Shown here one piece after another: positions 6,271 through 15,138 of a stretch of 64,000 bases of DNA. The notes under the pieces are model-generated. The model ran no database searches. It saw only the letters and a program-made list of their open reading frames with translations, and was not told the origin of the DNA. Position 1 is the first letter of the stretch. Every line of letters starts with the position of its first letter. Location: positions 118,400 to 182,399 of the forward strand of contig JAWKNA010000009.1 of NCBI GenBank assembly GCA_041391925.1. Reading direction: 5' to 3'. Both the position numbers and the translations under genes were made by a program. This DNA is from JBPOFM01 sp041391925. Its GTDB lineage: Bacteria > Bacteroidota > Bacteroidia > Flavobacteriales > Flavobacteriaceae.

Positions 6271-7677
6271 ATGCAATCAAATAAAATTTCCATAAAACAA
6301 TACTTTCAATTTCTTAAGGAAGCCATCAGGGGCAAGGAGCAAGACTTCACGGCCATCAGCATCCGCCGTGCCATTTTCATGCTCGCCATCCCCATGATTC
6401 TTGAAATGCTTATGGAGTCCACCTTCGCCTTGGTGGACATCTTGTTCGTATCCAAAGTCAGTGTCAACGCAGTTGCCACCATTGGTCTCACAGAGTCCGT
6501 GGTGGTGTTGGTCTATGCCGTTGCCATTGGTTTGAGTATGGCTGCTACCGCTGTCGTTGCAAGACGGGTGGGAGAGAAGGATTTGAATGGAGCCTCACAG
6601 GTTGCCGTCCAGGTGATTCTTATCGGTGTCCTTGTGGCATTGGTGGTGAGTATCATTGGGGTCATCTTTGCCAAGGACATCCTCGCTCTTATGGGTGCCG
6701 AAAAGGATTTAATCAACGAAGGGTACGGATATACCCAGTGGATTTTCGGTGGCAGCGTGACCATCATGTTGTTGTTTCTCATCAATGCAGTATTTCGTGG
6801 TGCAGGCAACGCCTCAGTCGCCATGTGGACGCTCGTTCTTTCTAACGGACTCAATATGATTCTGGACCCAATGTTTATTTTCGGTTTCGGCCCTATTCCT
6901 GCATTTGGAGTCCAAGGAGCCGCCATCGCCACAACCATAGGAAGAGGTACAGCAGTGTTATTTCAACTGGGCATCCTCTTTTATGGCTACAGCAGAATTA
7001 AAATACGGATGAAGGACTTGGTACTGCGAACCGCTGTAATGCTCAATTTAATCAAAGTCTCATTAGGAGGCATCGGACAGTTTTTGATAGGTACGTCCAG
7101 TTGGCTCTTCTTGATGCGTATCATGAGTGAATTTGGAAGCGAAGTCTTGGCGGGCTATACCATTGCCATACGTGTGATGATGTTCACTTTGATGCCAGCT
7201 TGGGGCATGAGCAATGCCGCCGCTACTTTGGTAGGGCAGAACCTCGGTGCCAAACATCCTGACCGCGCAGAGAAATCAGTCTACATCACCGGAAAATACA
7301 ACGCCATCTTTATGGGATTGGTATCCATCATATATTTAGTATTGGCACCGCAAATCATTACATGGTTCAACGCCACGCCAGAGGTGGTCAAATATGGAAG
7401 TTTATGTCTTCGTGTCTTGGCATCTGGATACATTTTCTATGGTTATGGCATGGTCATCATCCAATCATTCAATGGTGCTGGTGATACCAAGACGCCCACA
7501 TACCTCAATTTGATTAGTTTTTGGTTGTTCCAACTACCATTTGCATATGTAATGGCCGTCACTTTGGAGGTTGGTCCAACAGGTGTGTTTTGGGCCATTA
7601 CCTTTGCCGAAGTGTTGTTAGCAATAATTGGATTTATTTGGTTCAAAAAAGGGACATGGAAAACCGTTCAGGTATAA
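6271..7677 (+). CDS. MATE family efflux transporter
   Basis: The 468-residue product has about 12 membrane helices in two MatE halves. The first half starts with a conserved RRAIFMLAIPMILEMLMES region, and the second follows from about residue 240. Such proteins export cationic drugs or metabolites using Na+ or H+ gradients. I chose the ATG at 6271 because the 19 residues in front of it (from 6214) are not family-like and the upstream bases AACCAAAATATC look like a flavobacterial leader. A soluble N-terminal stretch of about 20 residues is normal for flavobacterial members. It stands alone, divergent from the HAD gene. Substrate is unknown. Confidence 0.9.
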   Translation: MQSNKISIKQYFQFLKEAIRGKEQDFTAISIRRAIFMLAIPMILEMLMESTFALVDILFVSKVSVNAVATIGLTESVVVLVYAVAIGLSMAATAVVARRVGEKDLNGASQVAVQVILIGVLVALVVSIIGVIFAKDILALMGAEKDLINEGYGYTQWIFGGSVTIMLLFLINAVFRGAGNASVAMWTLVLSNGLNMILDPMFIFGFGPIPAFGVQGAAIATTIGRGTAVLFQLGILFYGYSRIKIRMKDLVLRTAVMLNLIKVSLGGIGQFLIGTSSWLFLMRIMSEFGSEVLAGYTIAIRVMMFTLMPAWGMSNAAATLVGQNLGAKHPDRAEKSVYITGKYNAIFMGLVSIIYLVLAPQIITWFNATPEVVKYGSLCLRVLASGYIFYGYGMVIIQSFNGAGDTKTPTYLNLISFWLFQLPFAYVMAVTLEVGPTGVFWAITFAEVLLAIIGFIWFKKGTWKTVQV

Positions 7678-7764
7678 GAGATTATTTGTAATTTTAAAGC
7701 TGGAAAAATAAGCTTGGGCCAAAAAAAACCTAGCTTCTAACATCATAAGTAATAAACCAAAAAA

Positions 7765-8940
7765 ATGTCAAAATCAAAATACGGACTCAATACCATCTGC
7801 ACTCATGTTGGTGAAATAAAGGATGAACAGTTCAAAGGGTCTGTATCGCCCATTTATATGTCCACATCCTATCAGTTTGAAAATGTGGATGTGAAGCGTT
7901 ACCCACGCTATTTCAATACACCCAATCAAGAACATCTGTCCAAAAAGATAGCTGCTTTGGAGCACACTGAGGCCGCAATGATTTTTGGAAGCGGCATGGC
8001 GGCTATTAGTACAGCCTTGTTGGCATTTCTGAAAACGGGTGACCACATTGTGGTACAGAATACCTTATATGGTGGGTCGAGTAATTTTATAAAGGAAGAA
8101 TTCCCTAAATATGGAATAGAATATACCTTTACCGACGGTTATGATGTGTCCGATTTTGAGACTGCAATTCGCCCCAATACAAAAGTAATCCACATCGAAA
8201 CACCATCAAATCCTTTGCTGACCATCACAGATATCAAAGGCGTGGCCGATTTGGCAAAATCCAGAAACATCATCACTACGATTGATAATACCTTTGCTAG
8301 CCCCATCAATCAAAACCCCATTGATTTTGGAATTGACATCGTTATCCATTCAGCAACGAAATATTTGGGAGGACATTCTGACATCCTTGCTGGAGCGGTC
8401 GCATGTAGCAATGTGCACATGGAGAAAATTTGGAACGTTGCCAAAAACTTGGGAGGTAGCCTCAGTGATTTTACAGTGTGGATGTTAGAACGCAGTATGA
8501 AAACCTTGGCATTGCGCGTAAAGGCTCAAAACCGAAATGCAAAGAAACTGGCCAAGTTTTTATCGGAACACGAAGATGTCAAAAGTGTCCATTACCCAGG
8601 ATTAAAAAGTCATCCACAATATGAGCTAGCAAAATCACAAATGAAAGGCTTTGGAGGAATGCTCTCTTTCGAACTTGCCGACGGACTGGATGCCATGAAA
8701 TTCCAGAAAGAATTGAAATTGATAAAATCATCTATGAGTTTGGCAGGTGTAGAAAGCACAGTCTTATCGCCACATAAAACGTCCCATGCCTTATTGACAC
8801 AAGAAGAGCGAGACAGTATTGGCGTTACCGATAATTTGATTCGCTTTTCCGTAGGTATCGAGTCCAAACAGGATTTAATAGATGACATTGAGCAAGCGAT
8901 TAAAAAGGTTTCAAGTTCAAAATTTAAAGTTCAAAGTTGA
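7765..8940 (+). CDS. Trans-sulfuration PLP enzyme (cystathionine gamma-lyase/synthase or methionine gamma-lyase type)
   Basis: The 391-residue product is a Cys/Met-metabolism PLP enzyme. The Schiff-base lysine is K199 in SATKYLGGHSD. Other family marks are FGSGMAAI, NTLYGG, ETPSNPLL and the C-terminal RFSVGIE. The family uses cystathionine, homoserine derivatives or methionine, and sequence alone does not settle which. The next genes are a channel-like protein (19-bp gap) and the bacillithiol deacetylase, which overlap each other by 4 bp. That suggests a shared transcript and a cysteine-forming role. The last residues (KKVSSSKFKVQS) look like extra sequence beyond the family end and encode the spacer before the next gene. 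Confidence 0.88.
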   Translation: MSKSKYGLNTICTHVGEIKDEQFKGSVSPIYMSTSYQFENVDVKRYPRYFNTPNQEHLSKKIAALEHTEAAMIFGSGMAAISTALLAFLKTGDHIVVQNTLYGGSSNFIKEEFPKYGIEYTFTDGYDVSDFETAIRPNTKVIHIETPSNPLLTITDIKGVADLAKSRNIITTIDNTFASPINQNPIDFGIDIVIHSATKYLGGHSDILAGAVACSNVHMEKIWNVAKNLGGSLSDFTVWMLERSMKTLALRVKAQNRNAKKLAKFLSEHEDVKSVHYPGLKSHPQYELAKSQMKGFGGMLSFELADGLDAMKFQKELKLIKSSMSLAGVESTVLSPHKTSHALLTQEERDSIGVTDNLIRFSVGIESKQDLIDDIEQAIKKVSSSKFKVQS

Positions 8941-8959
8941 CTATAATAATAAACCAATT

Positions 8960-9553
8960 ATGACCAAAGGAAGACTGGAAGCATTTACCGACGGCGTTTT
9001 GGCAATTATCATCACCATAATGGTGTTGGAGTTGAAAGTGCCACATGGTGGCGAGTTTGAAGATTTAAGCAATTTACTGCCTATCTTTGGAAGTTATGTG
9101 TTGAGTTTTATCTATATCGCCATTTACTGGAACAACCATCACCATATGATGCAAACAGCAAAGCACGTTACAGGTAGTATTTTGTGGGCAAATATGCATT
9201 TGTTGTTTTGGTTGTCCTTGGTGCCTTTTGTGACTGGATGGATGGGCGAAAATCATTTTACCACTGCTACTGTATGTTTGTATGGAGTAGTATTGTTGGG
9301 GGCAGCCATTGCGTATTTCATACTTCAAACTTTAATCATCAAAAGTCATGGAAAAGAATCCCTTTTGGCAAGAGCTATGGGAAATGATTTGAAAGGAAAG
9401 ATTTCTCCTGTATTTTATATTATAGGTATCCTTGGAGCTTTCCTGAATGTATGGGTTAGTGGAATCATGTTTATTTTGGTCGCTATCATTTGGCTGATAC
9501 CAGATAAAAGAATAGAAAACAAGCTGAAAGAAGAAAGAAATAAGAGCGTATGA
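8960..9553 (+). CDS. TMEM175-like (DUF1211) channel protein
   Basis: The 197-residue product has six hydrophobic segments. The first carries RLEAFTDGVLAIIITIMVLE, the (F/T)(S/T)D signature of helix 1 in TMEM175-type potassium channels, where its polar residues and the following Ile/Leu line the pore. Bacterial members are 6-TM and assemble as tetramers. The ATG at 8960 was chosen over an upstream in-frame ATG at 8882, which lies inside the preceding gene and would add 26 unrelated residues. The 3' end overlaps bshB1 by 4 bp (ATGA). Ion selectivity cannot be read from sequence. Confidence 0.85.
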   Translation: MTKGRLEAFTDGVLAIIITIMVLELKVPHGGEFEDLSNLLPIFGSYVLSFIYIAIYWNNHHHMMQTAKHVTGSILWANMHLLFWLSLVPFVTGWMGENHFTTATVCLYGVVLLGAAIAYFILQTLIIKSHGKESLLARAMGNDLKGKISPVFYIIGILGAFLNVWVSGIMFILVAIIWLIPDKRIENKLKEERNKSV

Positions 9554-10266
9554 AGTTAGATATATTGGCCTTTGGGTCACATCCCGATGATGTGGAATTG
9601 GGTTGTGGTGCTACTATTGCCAAAGAAGTAAAGCGAGGAAAGAAAGTTGGGATTATTGATCTTACCAGAGGAGAATTGGGCACTAGAGGCACTGCACAAA
9701 CAAGAGATGAAGAAGCCAAGAATGCTGCCCGTATTTTAGGAGTAAGTATGCGAGCCAATATGGAATTTGCCGATGGTTTCTTTGTCAATGATAAAGAGCA
9801 TCAAATGGCGCTCATTAAGATGATACGTAAATACCAACCAGACATTGTACTTTGCAATGCTATTGAAGACAGACATATTGACCATGCAAAAGGGAGCCAA
9901 TTGGTAAGCGATGCCTGTTTTTTGAGCGGTTTGATGAAGATTGAAACAGAAATCAATGGTAAGAAGCAAGTGCATTGGCGGCCCAAACATGTATATCATT
10001 TCATTCAATGGAAACAGATAGAACCTGATTTTGTCGTGAACGTCACAGGATTTATGGATATAAAGATGAAAGCCGTAATGGCTTACAAAACACAATTTTA
10101 TGATGCTAACAGTAAGTTGCCTGAAACACCCATCTCAAGTAAAAATTTTACCGATAGTGTTGAATATAGAGCCAGGGATTTAGGAAGGATTATAGGCGTT
10201 GAACATGGCGAAGGATTTACTGTGGAGCGTTATGTTGGTGTTGATAGCATCTTTGATATAATTTGA
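9550..10266 (+). CDS. bshB1: Bacillithiol biosynthesis deacetylase BshB1
   Basis: The 238-residue product is a LmbE/PIG-L-type zinc deacetylase that removes the acetyl group from GlcNAc-malate in bacillithiol synthesis. Visible zinc and catalytic signatures are GSHPDDVELGCG (AHPDD motif, residues 8-19) and DRHIDHAKG (HxxH region near 115). RGELGTRGT, typical of the BshB1 clade, is also present. Length agrees with the family. It overlaps the TMEM175-like gene by 4 bp and follows a transsulfuration enzyme. The trio could link cysteine supply to the thiol buffer, which is inference. BshA and BshC are not in the window. Confidence 0.93.
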   Translation: MKLDILAFGSHPDDVELGCGATIAKEVKRGKKVGIIDLTRGELGTRGTAQTRDEEAKNAARILGVSMRANMEFADGFFVNDKEHQMALIKMIRKYQPDIVLCNAIEDRHIDHAKGSQLVSDACFLSGLMKIETEINGKKQVHWRPKHVYHFIQWKQIEPDFVVNVTGFMDIKMKAVMAYKTQFYDANSKLPETPISSKNFTDSVEYRARDLGRIIGVEHGEGFTVERYVGVDSIFDII

Positions 10267-10285
10267 TTTTTTTCAAAAAAACTCT

Positions 10286-10315
10286 TTGCAAAAACTCTTA
10301 AATAAATTACATTTG
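10286..10315 (+). promoter_or_regulatory. Promoter of tRNA-His (Bacteroidota type)
   Basis: TTG at 10286-10288, a 19-bp spacer, then TACATTTG at 10308-10315 match the sigma-ABfr consensus TTG / TAnnTTTG. The tRNA starts about 28 bp downstream. Confidence 0.75.
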
Positions 10316-10343
10316 CACACGCATTTGAACATGCGTTAACATG

Positions 10344-10417
10344 GTGGTTGTAGCTCAGTTGGTTAGAGCATCGGTTTGTGGTACCGAGGGTCGTGGGTTC
10401 GAGCCCCATCTTCCACC
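10344..10417 (+). tRNA. tRNA-His (anticodon GTG)
   Basis: The cloverleaf has D-stem GCTC/GAGC, anticodon stem TCGGT/ACCGA with loop TTGTGGT, and T-arm GTGGG-TTCGAGC-CCCAT. The acceptor GTGGTTG pairs with CTTCCAC except for two adjacent U-U oppositions (5:68 and 6:67). A G at 10343 precedes position 1 and faces the discriminator C at 10417, as in tRNA-His G-1. Only CA of the CCA follows. Confidence 0.93.
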
Positions 10418-10427
10418 CAGAATTATG

Positions 10428-10454
10428 GCTTCTCTTAACAGAGAAGCTTTTTTT
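10428..10454 (+). terminator. Intrinsic terminator after tRNA-His
   Basis: A perfect 7-bp stem GCTTCTC / GAGAAGC with a 6-nt loop is followed by seven T residues. Confidence 0.9.
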
Positions 10455-10681
10455 GTTTTATAGCTAAAGAGGAAATATTATAAAATAACAAAGGGAACCA
10501 CAATTATAAAATCGTTCGTTCCCTTTGCTTGTCGTATTCCTATGCTCGGCATTATCCGAGTAAGTATTTTGGGTATATTCTCAGCCACTTTGATCAGCAC
10601 CCCAATACGTTTTATAAAGATATGAAGTTTCTATCGCTTTTCATTCTTCATTTTGAAAACTTTAACAATAGAATATGTCTT

Positions 10682-10711
10682 AAAAAAAGCCTTTCATGTA
10701 GAAAGGCTTTT
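10682..10711 (-). terminator. Terminator of the M28 peptidase gene
   Basis: On the minus strand AAAAGCCTTTC / GAAAGGCTTTT form an 11-bp stem with a 5-nt loop followed by a T run. It lies 24 bp past the stop at 10735. The hairpin is symmetrical with A/T runs on both sides, so it may also work on the plus strand. The stretch 10455-10681 shows nothing else I can support. Confidence 0.8.
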
Positions 10712-10734
10712 AAATTTATTTGTAAATAATTTGA

Positions 10735-12318
10735 TTATTCAGTTGCTTTGGCCTTGTCAACCACTATCTTGTTTTCTCTGTTGGCCAATTCCCAAGCTGT
10801 GTAAAAAACCAATCGTGCTCGATTTTGCAACAAGTCATATTCTATCTTGTCAGGGGTATCAGTCGGTTTGTGATAGTCAGCATGCGTTCCATTGAAATAG
10901 AAAATCACAGGAATATTGTTTTTTGCAAAGTTATAATGATCGGAGCGATAGTAAAAACGGTTAGGATCGTTATCATCATTGTATTTATAATCCAATGTGA
11001 GGTTGGAATATTTTTTGTTGACTTCCTCTGAGATATTGTGGAGGTCTGTACTTAATTTATCAGAACCAATCAAATATACATAGTTTCTGTTGGTTTCATG
11101 CATAGGGTCGGTACGACCAATCATATCGATATTAAGATCTACCATGGTGTTTTTCAATGGAATGATAGGGGACATATCAGCATAATACTGTGAGCCAAGC
11201 AATCCTTTTTCTTCACCAGTAACATGAAGAAACAAAATAGAGCGTTTTGGACCATGTCCTTCATCTACCGCTTTTTTGAATGCTTTAGCGATTTCCACAA
11301 CAGCAACAGTTCCAGAACCGTCATCATCGGCGCCATTGTAGATTTCGCCATTCTTGATACCTTCATGGTCTAGGTGGGCAGAGACGACAATAACTTCATC
11401 GGGTTTTTCGGTTCCTTTGATAAATGCTGCCACGTTTTCAGAACTCAACTTTTCGGATTTGCTAACCACATCAATGGACAGTTTTGTCGTAAGTATCTGG
11501 GATTTTGTTTCCTCTTTAATTTTTGGAAACATTGCTGTGGCCAATTTTTCTCCAATGAGGAATTGTAGCATTTCAGGTTTATTGTTCACCAATGAAATTC
11601 GACCACTTTCTCCGGCATCATCCTGAGCCTTATAGTAAGCTGAATAGCGCTCGAACATGGCATTATCCATCAAAAATAATGCTTTGACCCCTTTCTTTTT
11701 TGCCACATCTCTTTTTGAGGACAAGGCTTGGCGACCATTGGACCATTTGGATGCCTGTGAAGTCCCAGAAATTGTATAGATGCCTGCTTCATTCTTAGGT
11801 TCCCCTTCTTTGATCAGAACAATCTTTCCTTCAACGTTTAAATTTGTATAATCTGAATAAGTATCACTGTCAATACCGTAACCTGCATAGATGATGTCAT
11901 CAGAAGTTATTTTTTGCGTGTTGGATGAACCATAGGAAACAAAATCTTCATATGCAGCAAAATCAGTTCCATTCACATTCATCGTTACATCCGGAGATTT
12001 TTGTTTTTCCAATGGAACATTCTGAAAATACGTATTGGGAAGCGCGGAAGGAATCCCCATGGAAATATATTTTTGTTTTAAATATTCCACAGCCATTTTT
12101 TGGCCTTTGTCACCAGTATTTCTACCTTCAAATTCATCGGAAGCGTAGGTGTACAACATTTCTTTTAAATCAGCAGCAGTAATGGAAGTACCATATACAG
12201 TTGGGTCAACAGGCTGCCTGACCTCCGTTTTTGTAGCAACCTGTTCGTTAGTTTTTTGAGAAGGTCCACAACTGAAAATTATTAAAGCAATGGCAATAAA
12301 AAAGAATGATTTTTTCAT
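10735..12318 (-). CDS. M28 family metallopeptidase lipoprotein with PA domain
   Basis: The 527-residue product has a lipobox (IIFSCGPS) with Cys near residue 17. Residues about 40-110 form the lid region, about 110-290 a protease-associated domain, and about 300-520 the M28 catalytic domain. Zinc-ligand motifs are visible: SAHLDHEG (His, Asp), NGADDDGSG (Asp), TGEEKGLLGS (Glu pair) and NIDMIGR. A late RSDHYNFA provides the final His. M28 enzymes are aminopeptidases that trim peptides, here probably in the periplasm or at the surface. It lies just downstream of a shorter paralogue in the same direction (98-bp gap), with its own terminator behind it. Confidence 0.93.
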   Translation of the reverse strand: MKKSFFFIAIALIIFSCGPSQKTNEQVATKTEVRQPVDPTVYGTSITAADLKEMLYTYASDEFEGRNTGDKGQKMAVEYLKQKYISMGIPSALPNTYFQNVPLEKQKSPDVTMNVNGTDFAAYEDFVSYGSSNTQKITSDDIIYAGYGIDSDTYSDYTNLNVEGKIVLIKEGEPKNEAGIYTISGTSQASKWSNGRQALSSKRDVAKKKGVKALFLMDNAMFERYSAYYKAQDDAGESGRISLVNNKPEMLQFLIGEKLATAMFPKIKEETKSQILTTKLSIDVVSKSEKLSSENVAAFIKGTEKPDEVIVVSAHLDHEGIKNGEIYNGADDDGSGTVAVVEIAKAFKKAVDEGHGPKRSILFLHVTGEEKGLLGSQYYADMSPIIPLKNTMVDLNIDMIGRTDPMHETNRNYVYLIGSDKLSTDLHNISEEVNKKYSNLTLDYKYNDDNDPNRFYYRSDHYNFAKNNIPVIFYFNGTHADYHKPTDTPDKIEYDLLQNRARLVFYTAWELANRENKIVVDKAKATE

Positions 12319-12416
12319 TTAATACAATATTATATTATTAAGGTGTTACGATAATACGAAAAACTTAAGAATAAGTATTTTTAAGTGAGTTTCTTTTAAC
12401 AAAATTTAACTTATAT

Positions 12417-13451
12417 CTAAACCTTTTCAGGAACAAGGCGAGTATTGGAATTGGCGACATACCAAGCTGTGGTGAAAATGAGTTTTGTTCGTTTTTCCAA
12501 CAGGGAATAATTGATTTTATCAGGTGTATCTGTAGGCTGATGATAATCATCATGTTCACCGTTAAAGTAAAAAATTACAGGAATTCCGTATTGAGCAAAA
12601 TTATAATGATCTGATCTCGAATAATACCGGTTTGGGTCATTTTCGGCATTATATTTATAGTCAAGTTCAAGATGTGTAAAATCGCTATTAGCGGTTTCGG
12701 AAATGTAATGCAGTTCTGTGCTGATTCTGTCAGAACCAATAAGGTAGATATAATTAGGACTGTTTTTATGGATTTCATCAACCCTTCCAATCATGTCGAT
12801 GTTAAGATCTGCAACAGTATTTTGAAGTGAGAAAACAGGATGCTCCACATAATATCTGGAGCCATAGAGCCCTTCTTCTTCACCTGTAAAATGTAAAAAA
12901 AGAACACTCCTTTTTGGGCCAAAACCTTGTTGTTGAGCTGTTTTGAAAGCCTCGGCAATCTCCAATATGGCGGAGGTGCCTGAAGCATTATCATCAGCTC
13001 CTGGGTTAATTTTTCCATCAATTACCCCAATATGGTCAGAATGAGCAGATATGACAAGTACTTCTTCTGGAAATTCCGAACCTTTAATATACGCCAGAAC
13101 ATTTTGTGAGCCATTTATATCATTGGAGAGATATGATTTTGGAATATTTTGGAAATAATTGTCACCTCCCAAGGGTGACGGTATGCCTTGATTGATGTAG
13201 TAATCTTTTATGAATTTGCAAGCTCGGTTATGTCCAAACTCACCAGTTTTTCGACCTTGATTTTCTTCAGATGAAAGCTCATAAACTAGTTTTTGTAGCT
13301 CCTTGGAAGTAATGGTATTGGCAAAGTCATTAATTTTGGATTCCTCTTCAAATTGAATACTTTTCTTGACATCCTCAAGTTTTTCGCTATGCCTTTTGTT
13401 TGCACAGGCTCCAACAATTGTCAATAGAGAAACGACTAATAATGCCTTCAT
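12417..13451 (-). CDS. M28 family metallopeptidase lipoprotein lacking the PA domain
   Basis: The 344-residue product is a tandem paralogue of the downstream 527-residue enzyme. The lipobox is VGACAN near residue 16. The lid segment ending NYFQNIP is followed almost directly by VLAYIKGSEFPEEVLVISAH, so the roughly 190-residue PA insert of its neighbour is missing. Catalytic motifs are all retained (SAHSDHIG, PGADDNASG, TGEEEGLYGS, NIDMIGR, RSDHYNFA), so it should be active. Loss of PA would be expected to change substrate access rather than chemistry. The two genes are co-oriented and probably arose by duplication. Confidence 0.92.
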   Translation of the reverse strand: MKALLVVSLLTIVGACANKRHSEKLEDVKKSIQFEEESKINDFANTITSKELQKLVYELSSEENQGRKTGEFGHNRACKFIKDYYINQGIPSPLGGDNYFQNIPKSYLSNDINGSQNVLAYIKGSEFPEEVLVISAHSDHIGVIDGKINPGADDNASGTSAILEIAEAFKTAQQQGFGPKRSVLFLHFTGEEEGLYGSRYYVEHPVFSLQNTVADLNIDMIGRVDEIHKNSPNYIYLIGSDRISTELHYISETANSDFTHLELDYKYNAENDPNRYYSRSDHYNFAQYGIPVIFYFNGEHDDYHQPTDTPDKINYSLLEKRTKLIFTTAWYVANSNTRLVPEKV

Positions 13452-13532
13452 AGATAATATATTTCATTCAAATTAAGGAAAAAAATACAGAATATCGAAG
13501 TGTTTTTTTAATTGTTGATATTCTGAATAAAA

Positions 13533-13919
13533 TTATAGCGACATAGTATCGGTTTCCATTGGGTTAGATGTATCATCCATATTTATGTCATCTAAATTTA
13601 AATCTTCCAATTCCTCGATAGCTTTTTCTTCGGACTCCCTTTCTTTTAATTCTAATCCTTCAACATCACCAACTTCTGCAACCGTAAAGATGGTTTTGTA
13701 TGTCGTCATGGTCAGTGAAATGATGGTCAATAAGAAAATCAATTGTATGGATTTTTTTGGATACTGTTTTTGTCTTGACAAATAAAAAGCAATCAACCCA
13801 AAAACCAAAGCAGCAATCGCTGGGATGAAAGCAATTTTAAAAAGTGGTGTTACCGAAAGTATCACAGCAAGTATGGATGCAATAAAGCCTAATATGATGA
13901 ACAATCTTCTCATAATCAT
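13533..13919 (-). CDS. Small membrane protein with acidic tail
   Basis: The 128-residue product has two to three hydrophobic segments (about 4-24, 27-46 and 58-75). A highly acidic, helical C-terminal tail of about 45 residues, rich in Glu, Asp and Leu and without structure-specific motifs, follows. It resembles DUF4190-like small membrane proteins in the first part, but I cannot assign a family. Its start overlaps the stop of the upstream DUF3108 gene by 4 bp, so the two are translationally coupled. The pair lies upstream of the M28 peptidases in the same direction. Function unknown. Confidence 0.75.
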   Translation of the reverse strand: MIMRRLFIILGFIASILAVILSVTPLFKIAFIPAIAALVFGLIAFYLSRQKQYPKKSIQLIFLLTIISLTMTTYKTIFTVAEVGDVEGLELKERESEEKAIEELEDLNLDDINMDDTSNPMETDTMSL

Positions 13920-14683
13920 TTATTTTTCAATCCGGTTGCAGATTTTAATTTTAATTCTCCAGTACCCACAGCTATCTTAAATTTGGCATACACGGGTAAT
14001 TTATTGCCATCAGCAGTGAGCCAAATTACGTTCTCATTGGTGCCTTTAAGAGCGTCATCGTTTTTTAAGGTCACCGATAATTTATAACATTCTTTTTTGC
14101 CAAGATTGGTGTTGATGGTTTCTTTTCTTAAATACTTTACATTTATAATCAGTTCTTCATTGTCAAATAAAAAAGCAAAACTTTTGGTGTCATTAGGATT
14201 GAGACTACTAAAATCCAAATTTCGGATGTTATAGATAGTTGAAACAATATCCCGAGTGTTTGCTCCAATTTTAACGGTTTTGTTTTGTTCCGTTTTCTTC
14301 TTCTTCATGGTACTGCTAACCGTTTTGGACTTGTGACTATATTTATATTGTTCAAACTTATAATAATTACCTTCATTGATGTCGCGCTTGTATAAATAAG
14401 GAACCAAAGTGCTGGGGCTGACATAGCTTTCGTATAAATCACGTATTTTAAAGTAATTGTCAAAACTGCTATAGGTGGCAGCGGAACATTTAAGTTTTAG
14501 AAGTGTGTTGTTAGTGGTTTTGACTTCGCTGGTTTCCATGGTCACTTGCGCAATTTCCGTAAGGAGTCCAGACATATTATACGAAGCGGAAAAAATGAGT
14601 TTTTCATTGGAGCCAATGGCACTGTTTTGTCCAGAAACCAAAAAATATATAAAGAATGAAAAAAGTAAAAATAAATGTTTCAT
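13916..14683 (-). CDS. DUF3108 domain-containing secreted protein
   Basis: The 255-residue product has a signal peptide (hydrophobic residues 4-17, then SGQ). The mature protein is a predicted beta-rich domain of the DUF3108 type, with the characteristic NEKLIFSASYNMSG start, a central DIVSTIYNIRNLDF segment and an ending VWLTADGNKLPVYAKFKIAVGTGELKL. The family folds as a beta barrel or half-barrel found in periplasmic proteins of unknown role. A possible minus-strand TATATTTG lies at 14708-14701, 17 bp upstream of the start, but a good TTG box is not seen. It is coupled to the downstream membrane protein gene. Confidence 0.85.
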   Translation of the reverse strand: MKHLFLLFSFFIYFLVSGQNSAIGSNEKLIFSASYNMSGLLTEIAQVTMETSEVKTTNNTLLKLKCSAATYSSFDNYFKIRDLYESYVSPSTLVPYLYKRDINEGNYYKFEQYKYSHKSKTVSSTMKKKKTEQNKTVKIGANTRDIVSTIYNIRNLDFSSLNPNDTKSFAFLFDNEELIINVKYLRKETINTNLGKKECYKLSVTLKNDDALKGTNENVIWLTADGNKLPVYAKFKIAVGTGELKLKSATGLKNK

Positions 14684-14891
14684 AGTGTGAAATTAGGAGT
14701 CAAATATACGAGTATTAACATTTATTATGCCGAAAAATTGTGAGGTTGAGGTTTTAAAATCATTAACAATGTTAAAGGTTTATTAAATAATGGATTGCAT
14801 CAAAAAGCAACTTATTAGAGTTATCGAATTTATCATTTAGGTGCTAAATTTGAGATATAAATTAATAATTTAAACTTTAATAAATAATATT

Positions 14892-15077
14892 ATGAACTCA
14901 GATCAATTAGCCGGAAAATGGAAACAAATCAAAGGTGAATTTAAAAAGAAATATGGTAAAATTACCGATGATGAATACGCAGAAGCAGAGGGCAACTTTG
15001 ACAAACTTGCAGGAAAAGTGCAAGAGCGTTATGGAAAGTCTAAAGAAGAATTAAAAAAAGAAATCGATAATTGGTAA
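14892..15077 (+). CDS. CsbD family stress protein
   Basis: The 61-residue product is a small, highly charged helical protein. Its N-terminal LAGKWKQIKGEFKKKYGKITDD and repeat DKLAGKVQERYGKSKEELKK are the CsbD signature. CsbD-like proteins are induced by general stress in many bacteria; no biochemical role is established. A TAAATTTG sequence at 14845-14852 may be the -7 box, though the TTG partner is poor. It has its own terminator and is monocistronic. Confidence 0.92.
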   Translation: MNSDQLAGKWKQIKGEFKKKYGKITDDEYAEAEGNFDKLAGKVQERYGKSKEELKKEIDNW

Positions 15078-15103
15078 AAATTCGGTTTTTAATTTTGATA
15101 GAA

Positions 15104-15138
15104 AAGCACCGACATATTGTTTGTCGGTGCTTTTTTTT
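15104..15138 (+). terminator. Intrinsic terminator after csbD-like gene
   Basis: AAGCACCGACA / TGTCGGTGCTT form an 11-bp stem with a 7-nt loop, followed by a run of T to 15138. The 300 bp after it, up to the tRNA-Ser promoter, shows no gene; a 21-codon ORF at 15343 is not convincing. Confidence 0.92.

Noticed and set aside
10529..10729. 66-residue plus-strand ORF after tRNA-His
   Set aside because: Composition is unlike a protein, and it crosses the terminator hairpin of the minus-strand peptidase gene.
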